A stretch of 40,325 nt of DNA from Gammaproteobacteria bacterium. GTDB taxonomy: Bacteria > Pseudomonadota > Gammaproteobacteria > JADZEE01. The notes beneath the pieces are model-generated. The model made no database searches. It had not been told where the DNA came from and was given only the letters and a program-made list of their open reading frames with translations. Shown in pieces: positions 1-7,726 of this stretch. The translations under genes were made by a program, and so were the position numbers. Location of the stretch: the NCBI GenBank assembly GCA_020850735.1, contig JADZEE010000075.1, forward strand, positions 1-40,325, given 5' to 3'. Position 1 is the stretch's first letter, and each line of letters starts with the position of its first letter.

Positions 1-17
1 ATTTGCAAAATGCGCGT

Positions 18-40
18 GTGCGGCTGAAGCCGCACCTACA
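18..40. repeat. REP-like palindrome at left edge
   Basis: A perfect inverted pair GTGCGG / CCGCAC around CTGAAG (18-35) is followed by CTACA. The same palindrome type, GGCCGGCTGAAGCCGGCC followed by CTACGG, occurs in each unit of the array at the right edge (40087 and 40225). The shape matches the REP-type palindromes common in gammaproteobacterial intergenic regions. Only one copy is seen here and it may belong to a larger element outside the window. Confidence 0.6.
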
Positions 41-177
41 GCCGATATTCAATCAAGGATGCCGTTAGGCGGGTCGGGTCTTCAGAATTCGAAAGGCCCG
101 CTCGACGCGTAAGCTTCCCCAATTGAGCGACGAGTGATAAGTAGAGCTATCTGGCATGTTTTAGCCAGGAGGTTCAG

Positions 178-243
178 ATGAGAAAGTCGAGATTCAAGGA
201 GACGCAGAGGGTTCTACCCCGATTCTGCGGACACTTTCACTAA
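178..243 (+). pseudogene. remnant of an IS3-family OrfA transposase start
   Basis: An AGGAGG ribosome-binding site (167-172) precedes an ATG at 178. The first ten codons, MRKSRFKETQ, match the conserved start of IS3-family OrfA proteins (MRKSRFT-E-Q). After codon 10 the sequence no longer resembles the helix-turn-helix domain, and it stops at 241-243 after 21 codons. This looks like the extreme 5' end of a lost insertion sequence fused to unrelated DNA. No OrfB and no terminal repeats were found. The assignment rests on about ten residues plus the ribosome-binding site, so it is moderate at best. Confidence 0.45.
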
Positions 244-265
244 GGCTCATAATGAGCCAAAAGAG

Positions 266-340
266 GGGTCACGAGGGTCAGGGTCACGAGGGTCAGGTCT
301 TGAAATCGCTGGGTCACGAGGGTCAGGTCTTGAAATCGCT
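266..340. repeat. 30-bp direct tandem repeat, 2.5 copies
   Basis: Two identical adjacent 30-bp units (281-310 and 311-340) begin GGGTCACGAGGGTCAGG and end TTGAAATCGCT. A half unit (266-280) precedes them. The phrase GGGTCAGGTCTT recurs at about 425-436 and, altered, near 75. Similar GGGTCAGGTCTTG phrases often flank REP-associated tyrosine transposase genes. That link is from general knowledge and no transposase is present here. Confidence 0.75.
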
Positions 341-635
341 GTGTAGCTTCATCGACTTTCGGACAAAAAGCTAACGGAAAAATGAGAGACTTCGATCTGC
401 CGCAGGCGGCGTGCGCAGGTATGAGGGTCAGGTCTTCAGAATTTGCAAAGAGTTACGGGGTCAGATATTCAGTTTTCACATTTACCAGTACGATGCAAGG
501 CTCGGCACATTAGGGAACCCCTCAAGTCGCTTCAGAATTTCTCCGAATCTGGTGCACGTAACCCGACATAGCGGCAATTCCTGAGCGCAGGGCTCGAACG
601 CCTGGCGAGTAAAGCGGAGAGCGGCGCGTGCAGGC
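341..635. other. gene-free stretch with mobile-element debris
   Basis: No credible reading frame is seen. The stretch contains further GGGTCAG phrases (about 425 and 459) and is noticeably more AT-rich than the genes around it, especially 436-545. It is best read as decayed flanks of one or more mobile elements plus the upstream region of the PaaX-type gene. A weak -10-like TAGTCT at 646-651 precedes the chosen PaaX start. No terminator was found. Confidence 0.4.
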
Positions 636-686
636 GTGCCCTGTGGTAGTCTGCCGCGTCAGCCGCCGCCCGTAGCCAGCGTCAAC

Positions 687-1610
687 GTGTCCCGTTTAGC
701 GCTCATCGACCACCTCGTCGCCGAGTTCGCGGCGCAGCCGCGGATCCGGGCAGGTTCGCTCATCATCACCGTCTTCGGCGACGCGGTGGCGCCCCGCGGC
801 GGCACGCTCTGGCTGGGTAGCCTGATCCGGCTGCTCGAACCGTTCGGGCTCAACCAGCGTCTCGTGCGCACCTCGGTGTTTCGACTGGTCCGGGACGGCT
901 GGCTGTCCGCCGAGCAGTCCGGCCGGCGCAGCTACTACAGCCTGACCGAGACCGGCCGGCGGCGATTCGAGAACGCCTACCGGCGGATTTATACCGGGCC
1001 GCACGAGGCCTGGGACGGGTACTGGCACGTGATCGCGACGGTACTGGTCGACCCGTCGCAGCGCGACGCCGTACGCAAGGAGCTCAAGTGGCTCGGCTTC
1101 GGCGCGATCGGCACCGGCGTCATGGCGCATCCGATGCCGGACTGCACAGTGCTGCGCGAGCTGCTCGCGGATCTGGGCGTCAGCGACGATCTGGTGCAGT
1201 GGCGGGCGGGCACGGACGCATTGCCGGGCGGACGCGCACAACGGCGGCTGATCGAGCACGCCTGGGATCTCGGCGAGCTGACCGTGGATTATCAGCGTTT
1301 TCTCGATCGTTTCCGGCCGGTCTACGCGGCGCTCGAGCGGGAGCGGGAAGTGGATCCCGGCCAGGCTTTCCTCGTGCGCACGCTGCTCATGCACGAATAC
1401 CGCCGCATCCTGCTGCGTGATCCCAAGTTGCCGCTCGACCTGCTGCCCGCGCACTGGGCGGGCAGCTCCGCTTATGCGCTGTGCCGCAATGTCTATCAGC
1501 GGATCCATGGTCTGACCGAGGCATACCTGGGCGCCACCCTGGAAACGGCAGACGGCCCGCTGCCCGCCACGGCGGAGTATTTCTACCGGCGATTCGGCGG
1601 CCTGGACTGA
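687..1610 (+). CDS. PaaX-family transcriptional regulator
   Basis: Cytoplasmic GntR-like regulator of the PaaX family, whose founding member represses phenylacetate catabolism in response to phenylacetyl-CoA. The N-terminal winged helix (about residues 5-80) carries the family signature SLIITVFGDAVAPRGG and then RLVRTSVFRLVRDGWL, the recognition-helix region. A central Cas2-like part follows (WDGYWHVIATVL) and then the C-terminal PaaX_C part (LLMHEYRRILLRDPKLP). The GTG at 687 gives 307 residues, near the family norm. The frame stays open to a GTG at 636, but that start would add a Pro-rich, non-homologous leader and would overlap a -10-like sequence. No paa genes are in the window, so it may control the downstream CoA-ester genes or distant targets. 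Confidence 0.85.
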   Translation: MSRLALIDHLVAEFAAQPRIRAGSLIITVFGDAVAPRGGTLWLGSLIRLLEPFGLNQRLVRTSVFRLVRDGWLSAEQSGRRSYYSLTETGRRRFENAYRRIYTGPHEAWDGYWHVIATVLVDPSQRDAVRKELKWLGFGAIGTGVMAHPMPDCTVLRELLADLGVSDDLVQWRAGTDALPGGRAQRRLIEHAWDLGELTVDYQRFLDRFRPVYAALEREREVDPGQAFLVRTLLMHEYRRILLRDPKLPLDLLPAHWAGSSAYALCRNVYQRIHGLTEAYLGATLETADGPLPATAEYFYRRFGGLD

Positions 1611-1661
1611 CTGCCCTTGCGGCGCTGAAAGCGCGGCCGCGCCTGAACCGGCGCTGAATGG

Positions 1662-1706
1662 CGCGGAAATAATTTCCGCGACGGAACGCCCCGCGGGCAT
1701 CATAAT
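1662..1706 (+). promoter_or_regulatory. inverted repeat and -10-like box upstream of the FecR/DUF6600 gene
   Basis: A perfect inverted repeat, CGCGGAAAT-a-ATTTCCGCG (1662-1680), is followed 20 bp later by CATAAT (1701-1706), a 5/6 match to a sigma-70 -10 box. The start codon is at 1754. There is no T-run after the palindrome, so it looks more like an operator than a terminator, although it also lies about 50 bp after the PaaX-type gene stop. No convincing -35 box was found. Confidence 0.4.
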
Positions 1707-1753
1707 CAAATCGGTCAGGAAGGTGCGCTGTACGCGCCGTCGGAGTCGAGGCC

Positions 1754-3709
1754 ATGTTCAAGCTCGCACGCGTGCTGCTGCTGGTGGCGGGAAACGCCTT
1801 CGCGTTGACGGGCGTCGCCGTCGAAACCACTGTCGGCGACGAAGTACCGCTCATGCCTGCGCGCCTGGGTTACGTCGACGGCGACGTTTCGTTCCGGCGC
1901 GGCGACGGCGATTGGAACCGTGCACTGCTCAACACGCCGCTGGTGCCGGCGGACGTCGTCGCAACGGGTGCCGACGGGCACGCGGAGATCCAGGTGTCGG
2001 CGCGCGGCTTCGTACGCCTTGCGCCCCTGGCCACGGTGACGCTGGTCGAACAGTCAGTCGGCCGTTTCCGGTTCGGCCTGGCCGATGGCACGGTGTCCGT
2101 GGATGTGCGTGAGCCCGCCGAGCCGCTCGAGCTGGAGCTGTTCACTCAGTTCGGTGCGGTGTACGTGCGTGAGCCCGGCTACTATCGCTTTACCGTGTCG
2201 CCCGGTGCGGTGCAGATCGCCGTGCAGACGGGCCGCGCACGAATCGCACGGGCCGACGGTGCGGTGCTGGAGCTCGGCGCCGCGCAGCAGGCCATGCTCA
2301 CCGACGCGAGCGCGAACATCGGCCGCACGATCGGCGGCGCCGACGCCTGGGACGACTGGAACCGCGCGCGCACCGACACGCTGGTCGCGGCATCGAGCAA
2401 CCGCTACCTGCCCGACGGCGCCTACGGCGCGCAGGCGCTCGACGAGTACGGTGACTGGCGCCAGGACACGACTTATGGCGCGGTCTGGTATCCGCGCGAC
2501 GTCGCACCGGACTGGGCGCCGTACACCTACGGTACCTGGATCGACGATCCCTATTACGGGCGCAGCTGGGTCGATTACTCGCCCTGGGGCTGGGCACCGT
2601 TCCATTACGGCCGCTGGGTGCGGACCTACGGTCGCTGGGCCTGGTGCCCGCAGGCACCGTTTGCCTCACCGTACTATGCACCGGCGCTGGTGCGCTTCCC
2701 CGGTGGCTGGTCGACCGGTGGTTGGGTCGTGCTCGGCTGGCATGATCGGCCCGATCCCTGGTGGCGGCGCTGGCGTGAAGATCGTGACCACGGTCATCGC
2801 GGTGGGCACGACGGACGCGGGCACGACGGACGCGGGCACGATGGACGCGGGCACGATGGACGCGGGCACGATGGACGCGGGCACGATGGACGCGGGCACG
2901 ACGGGCAGGGCGGGGTACATGCGGGGGGTACGCCGCGCTATGACGGGCACGGCAACGATCCGCGCGTGGTTACGGGTCCCACGCCGGCGCCGCGCACCGC
3001 CGCCCCGACCATTCTGGTCGAGCCGGGTACCCGGCGCGCCATTGAACTGCTGCGTGGTCCGGTGCCGGACGCCGCGACTACGGCGGTGCCCGCCGCCAGA
3101 CACGGCCCGACACGATCGGTGCGCACGCCGCCCCCGGCTGCGCCGCCGCCGGTGTACCGCGCGGCCGCGCCCGATCCGACCCCGCGTGGCACGCTTCTCG
3201 AGCCAGGCACCCGGCGCGCCATCGAGCGTATGCAGGGCCCGGTACCGGCCTTCGCAACCACGGCACCGGCAGGCAACCCGGCCACACCCGCGCCGGCACC
3301 CCGAGCCGCCGATCGATATTCGGGTACACGCGCGGCGCCGCTGCCGGCGGCGGCGCCCTACCCGACGTTTCAGCGGCGCACAGCCGCGTCCCCGGCCCGT
3401 ACGATCGCGGTCGAGGCCGGTACCAGCCGGGCGGTCGAGCGGATGGGTGGATCGGCCACCAGCTACACGCCGCCGGCCCGGGCGGCGACTTTCAGCAGCC
3501 GCGGGGCCGAAGCGACCCGCGCCGAAACCTTGGCGGATACGGAGGATGCCGGCCGCTCTCGCAACCCGGCGGCCAACCGCAGCCGCAACCGCAGCCGTGA
3601 CGACGGCGGCGGCGCCGGACAACTGCGCGGCGGCGCGGCCGCGCTCGCACCCGTCGCGCCGGGTAGCGGTCTGCGCGCCATGACGGGTCGTTCGCGCTTC
3701 GGCCGCTGA
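1754..3709 (+). CDS. FecR-domain / DUF6600 exported protein with His-Asp-Gly repeats
   Basis: Predicted secreted or envelope protein of 651 residues with an N-terminal signal peptide (hydrophobic VLLLVAGNAFALTGVAVE). A FecR-like domain (about 35-150) is indicated by VSFRRGDGDWNRAL and VRLAPLATVTLVEQS. A Trp/Tyr-rich DUF6600 region (about 230-315) has repeated PY-YG-W motifs such as YTYGTWIDDPYYG and PFHYGRWV. Residues about 350-386 are seven near-perfect GHDGR pentapeptides. The C-terminal half is Pro/Ala-rich and low in complexity. It contains three related segments (starting near 419, 479 and 550) with the pattern VEPGTRRAIE-(L/R)-GPVP. Its role is unknown. The His/Asp repeat could bind metal or cell-wall polymer. 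This is not a classical FecR, since no sigma factor or TonB partner lies adjacent. Confidence 0.75.
   Translation: MFKLARVLLLVAGNAFALTGVAVETTVGDEVPLMPARLGYVDGDVSFRRGDGDWNRALLNTPLVPADVVATGADGHAEIQVSARGFVRLAPLATVTLVEQSVGRFRFGLADGTVSVDVREPAEPLELELFTQFGAVYVREPGYYRFTVSPGAVQIAVQTGRARIARADGAVLELGAAQQAMLTDASANIGRTIGGADAWDDWNRARTDTLVAASSNRYLPDGAYGAQALDEYGDWRQDTTYGAVWYPRDVAPDWAPYTYGTWIDDPYYGRSWVDYSPWGWAPFHYGRWVRTYGRWAWCPQAPFASPYYAPALVRFPGGWSTGGWVVLGWHDRPDPWWRRWREDRDHGHRGGHDGRGHDGRGHDGRGHDGRGHDGRGHDGRGHDGQGGVHAGGTPRYDGHGNDPRVVTGPTPAPRTAAPTILVEPGTRRAIELLRGPVPDAATTAVPAARHGPTRSVRTPPPAAPPPVYRAAAPDPTPRGTLLEPGTRRAIERMQGPVPAFATTAPAGNPATPAPAPRAADRYSGTRAAPLPAAAPYPTFQRRTAASPARTIAVEAGTSRAVERMGGSATSYTPPARAATFSSRGAEATRAETLADTEDAGRSRNPAANRSRNRSRDDGGGAGQLRGGAAALAPVAPGSGLRAMTGRSRFGR
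2804..2908 (+). repeat. 15-bp in-frame tandem repeat (GHDGR), 7 units
   Basis: Seven successive 15-bp units (core CACGAYGGACGCGGG) start near 2804, 2819, 2834, 2849, 2864, 2879 and 2894 inside the FecR/DUF6600 gene. They encode Gly-His-Asp-Gly-Arg. Units differ only at one C/T position and in the last unit. Such near-identity suggests recent slippage expansion, so copy number may vary between strains. Confidence 0.9.
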
Positions 3710-3784
3710 ACGCGCCGCGCCGGTTGCCGATTGCGCTAAAGTCCTGCGGCGGCGCGGCGGGCGCCGGTCACGGAGCGGGCGCGG

Positions 3785-4942
3785 ATGGGACCGTTGCAGG
3801 GCGTGAAGGTGGTGGAGTTCCAGGGGATCGGACCAGGGCCGTTCTGCGCCATGATGCTCGCCGACATGGGGGCCGAGGTGATCCAGATCGATCGCCCGCC
3901 GGCGGCCCGCGATGGCGGCGACGACGCCAACTGGCGGGATGCGGGCCGCTTCCAGTTCGTCAATCGCGGTCGCCGTGCCCTGGCCCTGGATCTGAAGCTC
4001 GCCGCCGGGCGTGAGGTCGCGCTGCGACTCATACGCGGGGCGGACGTGCTCGTCGAAGGGTTCCGCCCGGGGGTCATGGAACGTCTTGGACTGGGGCCGG
4101 AACCGTGCCTGAGCGCCAATCCGCGCCTCGTGTACGGCCGCATGACGGGCTGGGGGCAGGACGGTCCCCTGGCCCAGGCGGCCGGTCACGACATCAACTA
4201 CATCGCGCTCAGCGGCGCTCTGCACGCGGGCGGCAGGCGTGGCCAGCCGCCGGCGGCGGCCCCGACCCTGATCGGTGACATCGGTGGCGGGGCGATGATG
4301 CTCGCCTTCGGGATCGTGTGTGCCCTGCTCGAGGTCCGTCGCAGCGGGCGTGGCCAGGTCATCGATGCGGCAGTATGCGACGGCAGCGCGCTGCTGTGTT
4401 CGTTGCTGTATTCCCTGCATGCCGCGGGCATGCTGAGCAACGATACGGGGACGAATTTTTTCGATACCGGATCGCACTTCTACGATGCGTATGAGTGCGC
4501 CGACGGTCACTACATCAGCGTCGGCGCGCTCGAAGGCCGCTTCTACGCGAAATTGCTCGGGCACCTCGGGATCGACGACGCGGATCCCGCTGCGCAGTTC
4601 GATCAGTCCCGTTGGCCGGCCATGAAGGAGCGGATCGCGGCGGTGTTCCGCAGCCGCAGCCGCGACGAGTGGTGCGCGCTGCTCGAGGGCAGTGACTGCT
4701 GCTTCGCTCCGGTTCTGGATTTCGACGAGGCTCCCCGCCATGCGCACAACCGCGCCCGCGGCAACTTCATCGAGATCGACGGCGTGCGCCAGCCCGCGCC
4801 CGCGCCGAAGTTCAGTCGCACGCCGGCGCAGGCGACGCGGCCGCCGGCGCCCGCTGGTGCCGATACCGAAAGCGTGCTCGCCGAGTACGGCTACAGCGCC
4901 GCCGACATCTCGTCCCTGCGCGACGCGGGCGTCATCGTCTGA
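3785..4942 (+). CDS. CaiB/BaiF (family III) CoA transferase, AMACR-like
   Basis: Cytoplasmic acyl-CoA transferase or racemase of 385 residues. The N-terminus, GVKVVEFQGIGPGPFCAMMLADMGAEVIQID, is the family's dinucleotide-fold start. AGHDINYIALSG (His about 135) followed by GRGQVIDAAVCDGSA is the arrangement typical of alpha-methylacyl-CoA racemase. In that enzyme the equivalent His and Asp perform proton transfer at C2. A racemase acting on branched acyl-CoA is therefore more likely than a formyl- or carnitine-CoA transferase, but substrate cannot be read from sequence. The Nudix gene follows after 2 bp, so the two are probably co-transcribed. Racemisation of 2-methyl acyl-CoA would suit steroid or isoprenoid side-chain breakdown. 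Confidence 0.88.
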   Translation: MGPLQGVKVVEFQGIGPGPFCAMMLADMGAEVIQIDRPPAARDGGDDANWRDAGRFQFVNRGRRALALDLKLAAGREVALRLIRGADVLVEGFRPGVMERLGLGPEPCLSANPRLVYGRMTGWGQDGPLAQAAGHDINYIALSGALHAGGRRGQPPAAAPTLIGDIGGGAMMLAFGIVCALLEVRRSGRGQVIDAAVCDGSALLCSLLYSLHAAGMLSNDTGTNFFDTGSHFYDAYECADGHYISVGALEGRFYAKLLGHLGIDDADPAAQFDQSRWPAMKERIAAVFRSRSRDEWCALLEGSDCCFAPVLDFDEAPRHAHNRARGNFIEIDGVRQPAPAPKFSRTPAQATRPPAPAGADTESVLAEYGYSAADISSLRDAGVIV

Positions 4943-4944
4943 CG

Positions 4945-5733
4945 ATGGCGGGCAGCGTTCCCGCGGTTTCGGCCGCCATCATCCTGGTCCGGGATTCGTC
5001 CGCCGGGCCGCAGATCCTGCTGCTGCGCCGGCACGCGGGCTCGGGCTTCATGCCCGATCATTTCGTCTTTCCGGGCGGCATGGTCGATGCCGCGGAGTCC
5101 GATCCGCGCCTGGCGGCGATCCGCGAGCTGTTCGAGGAAGCGGGTGTACTGCTCGTCACCGGGACGCTGCCCCGCCGGCACGCCCGCTGGCGCGCGCGCC
5201 TGAACGCCGGCGAGGTCACGTTCACCGCTTTGCTGCGCGCGCACGGCCTGGTGCCGGATGCCGGTGCGCTGCGCCTGTGGGGTCGCTGGATCACACCGTC
5301 GCTGCGGGCACAGCGCTTCGACGCGCGTTTCTACGTCGCCCGGCTGCCGGCGGGGCAATGCCCGTCGTTCGATGCGCGCGAAACCGTCGAGGATCTGTGG
5401 CTGACGCCGGCCGAGGCCTTGCAGCGGCAGGCAAGCGGGGATCTGCCGCTGCCACCACCGCAACTGCACACGCTCAGCCGGCTCGCCCACGCGCGCCACC
5501 CCGATGTCGCGGCGCTGCTCGATTCCCTGGGGCCGGCGGACGAACGCGAGGCGCCCATTCTGCCGCGCGTCGCCGCGGGCGTTGCGCCACGCACCCTGCT
5601 GTTGCCCTGGGACCGCGGCTACGAGCGTGATGGCAGCGGCGACACCCTGGCACTGCCGGCCGGGCACGCGCTCGCCGCCGGACCGTCGCGGGTCGTGCTC
5701 GACGGCGACCGCTGGCGGCTGGTCGACCCGTAA
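4945..5733 (+). CDS. Nudix hydrolase, probably acting on CoA or acyl-CoA
   Basis: Soluble 262-residue Nudix hydrolase cleaving a nucleoside diphosphate linked to another group. The Nudix box is visible as GGMVDAAES followed by IRELFEEAG (about residues 41-68). The gap between the first Glu and REL is eight residues rather than the usual seven. That spacing and the long C-terminal extension recall NUDT7/NUDT19-type CoA diphosphatases. The start is 2 bp after the CoA transferase stop. This tight coupling supports a CoA-ester substrate, but that is inference. A copy of the dispersed inverted-terminus element begins 17 bp after the stop. Confidence 0.82.
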   Translation: MAGSVPAVSAAIILVRDSSAGPQILLLRRHAGSGFMPDHFVFPGGMVDAAESDPRLAAIRELFEEAGVLLVTGTLPRRHARWRARLNAGEVTFTALLRAHGLVPDAGALRLWGRWITPSLRAQRFDARFYVARLPAGQCPSFDARETVEDLWLTPAEALQRQASGDLPLPPPQLHTLSRLAHARHPDVAALLDSLGPADEREAPILPRVAAGVAPRTLLLPWDRGYERDGSGDTLALPAGHALAAGPSRVVLDGDRWRLVDP

Positions 5734-5749
5734 GGCCCGGGCACTGCGC

Positions 5750-5920
5750 AGAGCTTGTGAAACATCCGCCCGCCGTAGCGCGACGGTTCCCGGGCGTTCC
5801 TGGCCAGGCGCGGGGGTGCATGAAATCGCGCGCTTAGCGGGCCTGCGGAAACGATCCGGGGGTCCCCGCAACGCGGCCAGGGGCCGTGGCAACAGGCGCG
5901 GTGATGGTTTCACGAACTCT
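5750..5920 (-). repeat. dispersed inverted-terminus element, copy 1 (171 bp)
   Basis: One of three copies (others at 18347 and 34391), here in minus orientation. Read on the minus strand it begins AGAGTTCGTGAAACC and ends GTTTCACAAGCTCT, so its termini are 14-bp imperfect inverted repeats. The interior matches the other copies along its whole length, apart from a deletion of about 10 bp near its 5' third and scattered substitutions. Its first base is the last base of the TGA of the MBL gene, which is read in the same direction. Reading frames inside are not conserved between copies. It could be a non-autonomous transposable element or a structured 3'-UTR RNA. Confidence 0.85.
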
Positions 5921-6969
5921 CAGATCTGGCGCCAGCGCCAGAGATCGGGCGCCGCGCCCTGGCGTTCGACGCGACCCGCACGCCACAGGCAGTTCAGGTG
6001 GGCCAGGGTCTCACCGAAGGCGAGCACGGTGTTGAGCGGGTCGAGCTCGCGCAGGAACAGCTTCGGTAACAGCTCGGCAACGCTGCGGGGCCGGCGGCAT
6101 TCGCGCCGCACCCGCTGCAGGAACGTGCCATGGTGGGATTCGATCTGCGCGATGCGTGCGTGCAGGCCCCTGAAGACGCGCCCGTGCGAGGGCAGGACGA
6201 CGGTGTCGTCGGCGAGGCTGGCGAAACGCTGCATGTCGTCGAGATACGCCCCCAGCGGATTACCGTCCGGATCGTCGGGACGAACGCTGATGTTGCTGGT
6301 GATCGTCGGCAGGATCTGGTCGCCGGTGATGATCAGCGCCAGCTCGGCGCAATGCAGCACCAGGTGTCCTTCCGCGTGGCCGCCGACGACCAGCGCTCGC
6401 CAGTCGTGGCCGCCGATGGCGATCGTCTCACCGTCGGCGACCGGGCGAACCTCGCCGGGCAGAGCGGGAACGATGCGGTTGTAGCCGCGACCGGACTCGA
6501 TGCCGGCGATCGATTCGAAGTCACTGAGCCCGTGCGCGGCGTAGAACCGGCGCGTGTCGTCCAGCCGGCGCACGGCGACGCCGTCCCGGAACACGCGGGC
6601 GGCGGCAATCGACGCGGCCGTCATCCATACCGGCGCGCCGGTGAGCGCCTGCAGCCAGGCCGCGAGACCGAGGTGGTCCGGGTGATGATGGGTCACCAGG
6701 ATCCGGCGCAGCGGCCGGCCGGCCGTGAGGGCGGGCAGCGCGCGCTGCCACAGGGTCTCGACCTCGGCAAGCCCCACGCCCGTGTCGACCAGGGTCCAGC
6801 CGTCACCGTCGGCGAGCAGCCAGACATTGATATGATCCAGGGCGAACGGCAGCGGCAGTCGCAACCAGTGCACGCCGGGGCGCACTTCCAGGGTCGCGCC
6901 GAGCGGCGGCGTGGCGTCGAAGCAGTAATCGAGGGCGGCGGACGGGTGGCGGCCGGATCGGGTTTCCAA
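5920..6969 (-). CDS. MBL-fold metallo-hydrolase (glyoxalase II / lactonase-like)
   Basis: Soluble 349-residue metallo-beta-lactamase-fold hydrolase with a complete zinc motif, LVTHHHPDHLGLAAW (HxHxDH, about residues 88-95). A later His (VVGGHAEGHLVLHC) and Asp (LIITGDQILP) complete the bimetal site. The C-terminal helical region (RIAQIESHHGTFLQRV) resembles the MBL family with an added winged-helix-like tail seen in degradative clusters. The start is TTG at 6969 with CGGAG about 10 bp upstream. It diverges from the GST pair, whose glutathione chemistry would fit a thioester-hydrolase role. The substrate is unknown. Its stop overlaps the end of the dispersed element by one base. Confidence 0.82.
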   Translation of the reverse strand: METRSGRHPSAALDYCFDATPPLGATLEVRPGVHWLRLPLPFALDHINVWLLADGDGWTLVDTGVGLAEVETLWQRALPALTAGRPLRRILVTHHHPDHLGLAAWLQALTGAPVWMTAASIAAARVFRDGVAVRRLDDTRRFYAAHGLSDFESIAGIESGRGYNRIVPALPGEVRPVADGETIAIGGHDWRALVVGGHAEGHLVLHCAELALIITGDQILPTITSNISVRPDDPDGNPLGAYLDDMQRFASLADDTVVLPSHGRVFRGLHARIAQIESHHGTFLQRVRRECRRPRSVAELLPKLFLRELDPLNTVLAFGETLAHLNCLWRAGRVERQGAAPDLWRWRQI

Positions 6970-7035
6970 GGCTGGCTACTCCGGAGTTGGTCGGCAACGA
7001 GGACGGGCAGGCCCGCCGAGCGGAGGAGATGAACC

Positions 7036-7665
7036 GTGAAATTATACGACTACAAACCGGCCCCGAGCCCGCGGCGGGTGCGAATTTTTCTCGCCGAGAA
7101 GAATATCGAGGTGCCGACCGAGCAGATCGATCTGCGCGCGCAGTCCCAGCTCGGCGAAGAGTTCCGCCGCCTGAATCCGCAATGCGCGGTGCCCTACCTC
7201 GTCCTCGACGACGGCACCGGCATCGGCGAATCGATGGCGATCTGCCGCTATTTCGAGGCCCTGTACCCCGAGCCGCCGCTGTTCGGGCGCACGCCGGTCG
7301 AGCAGGGGCAGGTGGAGATGTGGAACCGGGTGATGGAATTCGACGGTTATCTTGCCGTCGCCGAGGCTTTTCGCAATGCGGCGCCCGGATTCAAGGACCG
7401 GGCCCTGCCCGGGCCGCTGCCGCTCGAGCAGATCCCCGCCCTGGCGGAACGTGGCCGCCTGCGGGTCGCGCGCTTTTTCGACGCGCTCGACGAGCGTCTC
7501 GGCGCGACGCCGTTCGTGGCCGGTGACCGCTACTCGGTGGCCGACATCACGGCGCTGGTCACGGTCGATTTTGCCGGCTGGATCAAGCTCGGGCTCGGCG
7601 CGCAGCACGGCAATGCCCGCCGCTGGCACGAGCAGCTCGCCAGCCGGCCGGCCACGGCCGCCTGA
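7036..7665 (+). CDS. glutathione S-transferase (first of a tandem pair)
   Basis: Cytosolic GST of 209 residues. The N-terminal thioredoxin-like domain (1-80) contains LYDYKPAPSPRRVRIFLAEKN, the cis-Pro region CAVPYLVLDDG and the glutathione-binding IGESMAICRYFE. The all-helical C-terminal domain follows, with the capping-box-like YSVADITALV. The start is GTG at 7036 behind GGAGGA. Ser11 lies where the catalytic Ser/Cys usually sits. The paralogue follows after 61 bp, and the pair probably arose by tandem duplication. A role in ring or ether cleavage, or in detoxifying electrophilic intermediates, fits the surroundings but is inferred. Confidence 0.88.
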   Translation: MKLYDYKPAPSPRRVRIFLAEKNIEVPTEQIDLRAQSQLGEEFRRLNPQCAVPYLVLDDGTGIGESMAICRYFEALYPEPPLFGRTPVEQGQVEMWNRVMEFDGYLAVAEAFRNAAPGFKDRALPGPLPLEQIPALAERGRLRVARFFDALDERLGATPFVAGDRYSVADITALVTVDFAGWIKLGLGAQHGNARRWHEQLASRPATAA

Positions 7666-7726
7666 TTGCCGGCACGTCCACGCCGCGGCGCGCCGCCATC
7701 CATCCCTGCAGCCAAGGAGTGTCACC

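Noticed and set aside
266..340. Short direct repeats considered as a CRISPR array
   Set aside because: Units are contiguous with no spacers and no cas genes are present.
1754..3709. FecR-like gene considered as an iron-signalling anti-sigma factor
   Set aside because: There is no adjacent ECF sigma factor or STN-bearing receptor, and the DUF6600 region and repeats point to an envelope protein.
2666..4747. Long minus-strand frame of 693 codons
   Set aside because: It is antisense to the FecR/DUF6600 and CoA transferase genes, which have clear domains. Its product is Arg/Ala-rich with no motif. High GC makes such open frames common.
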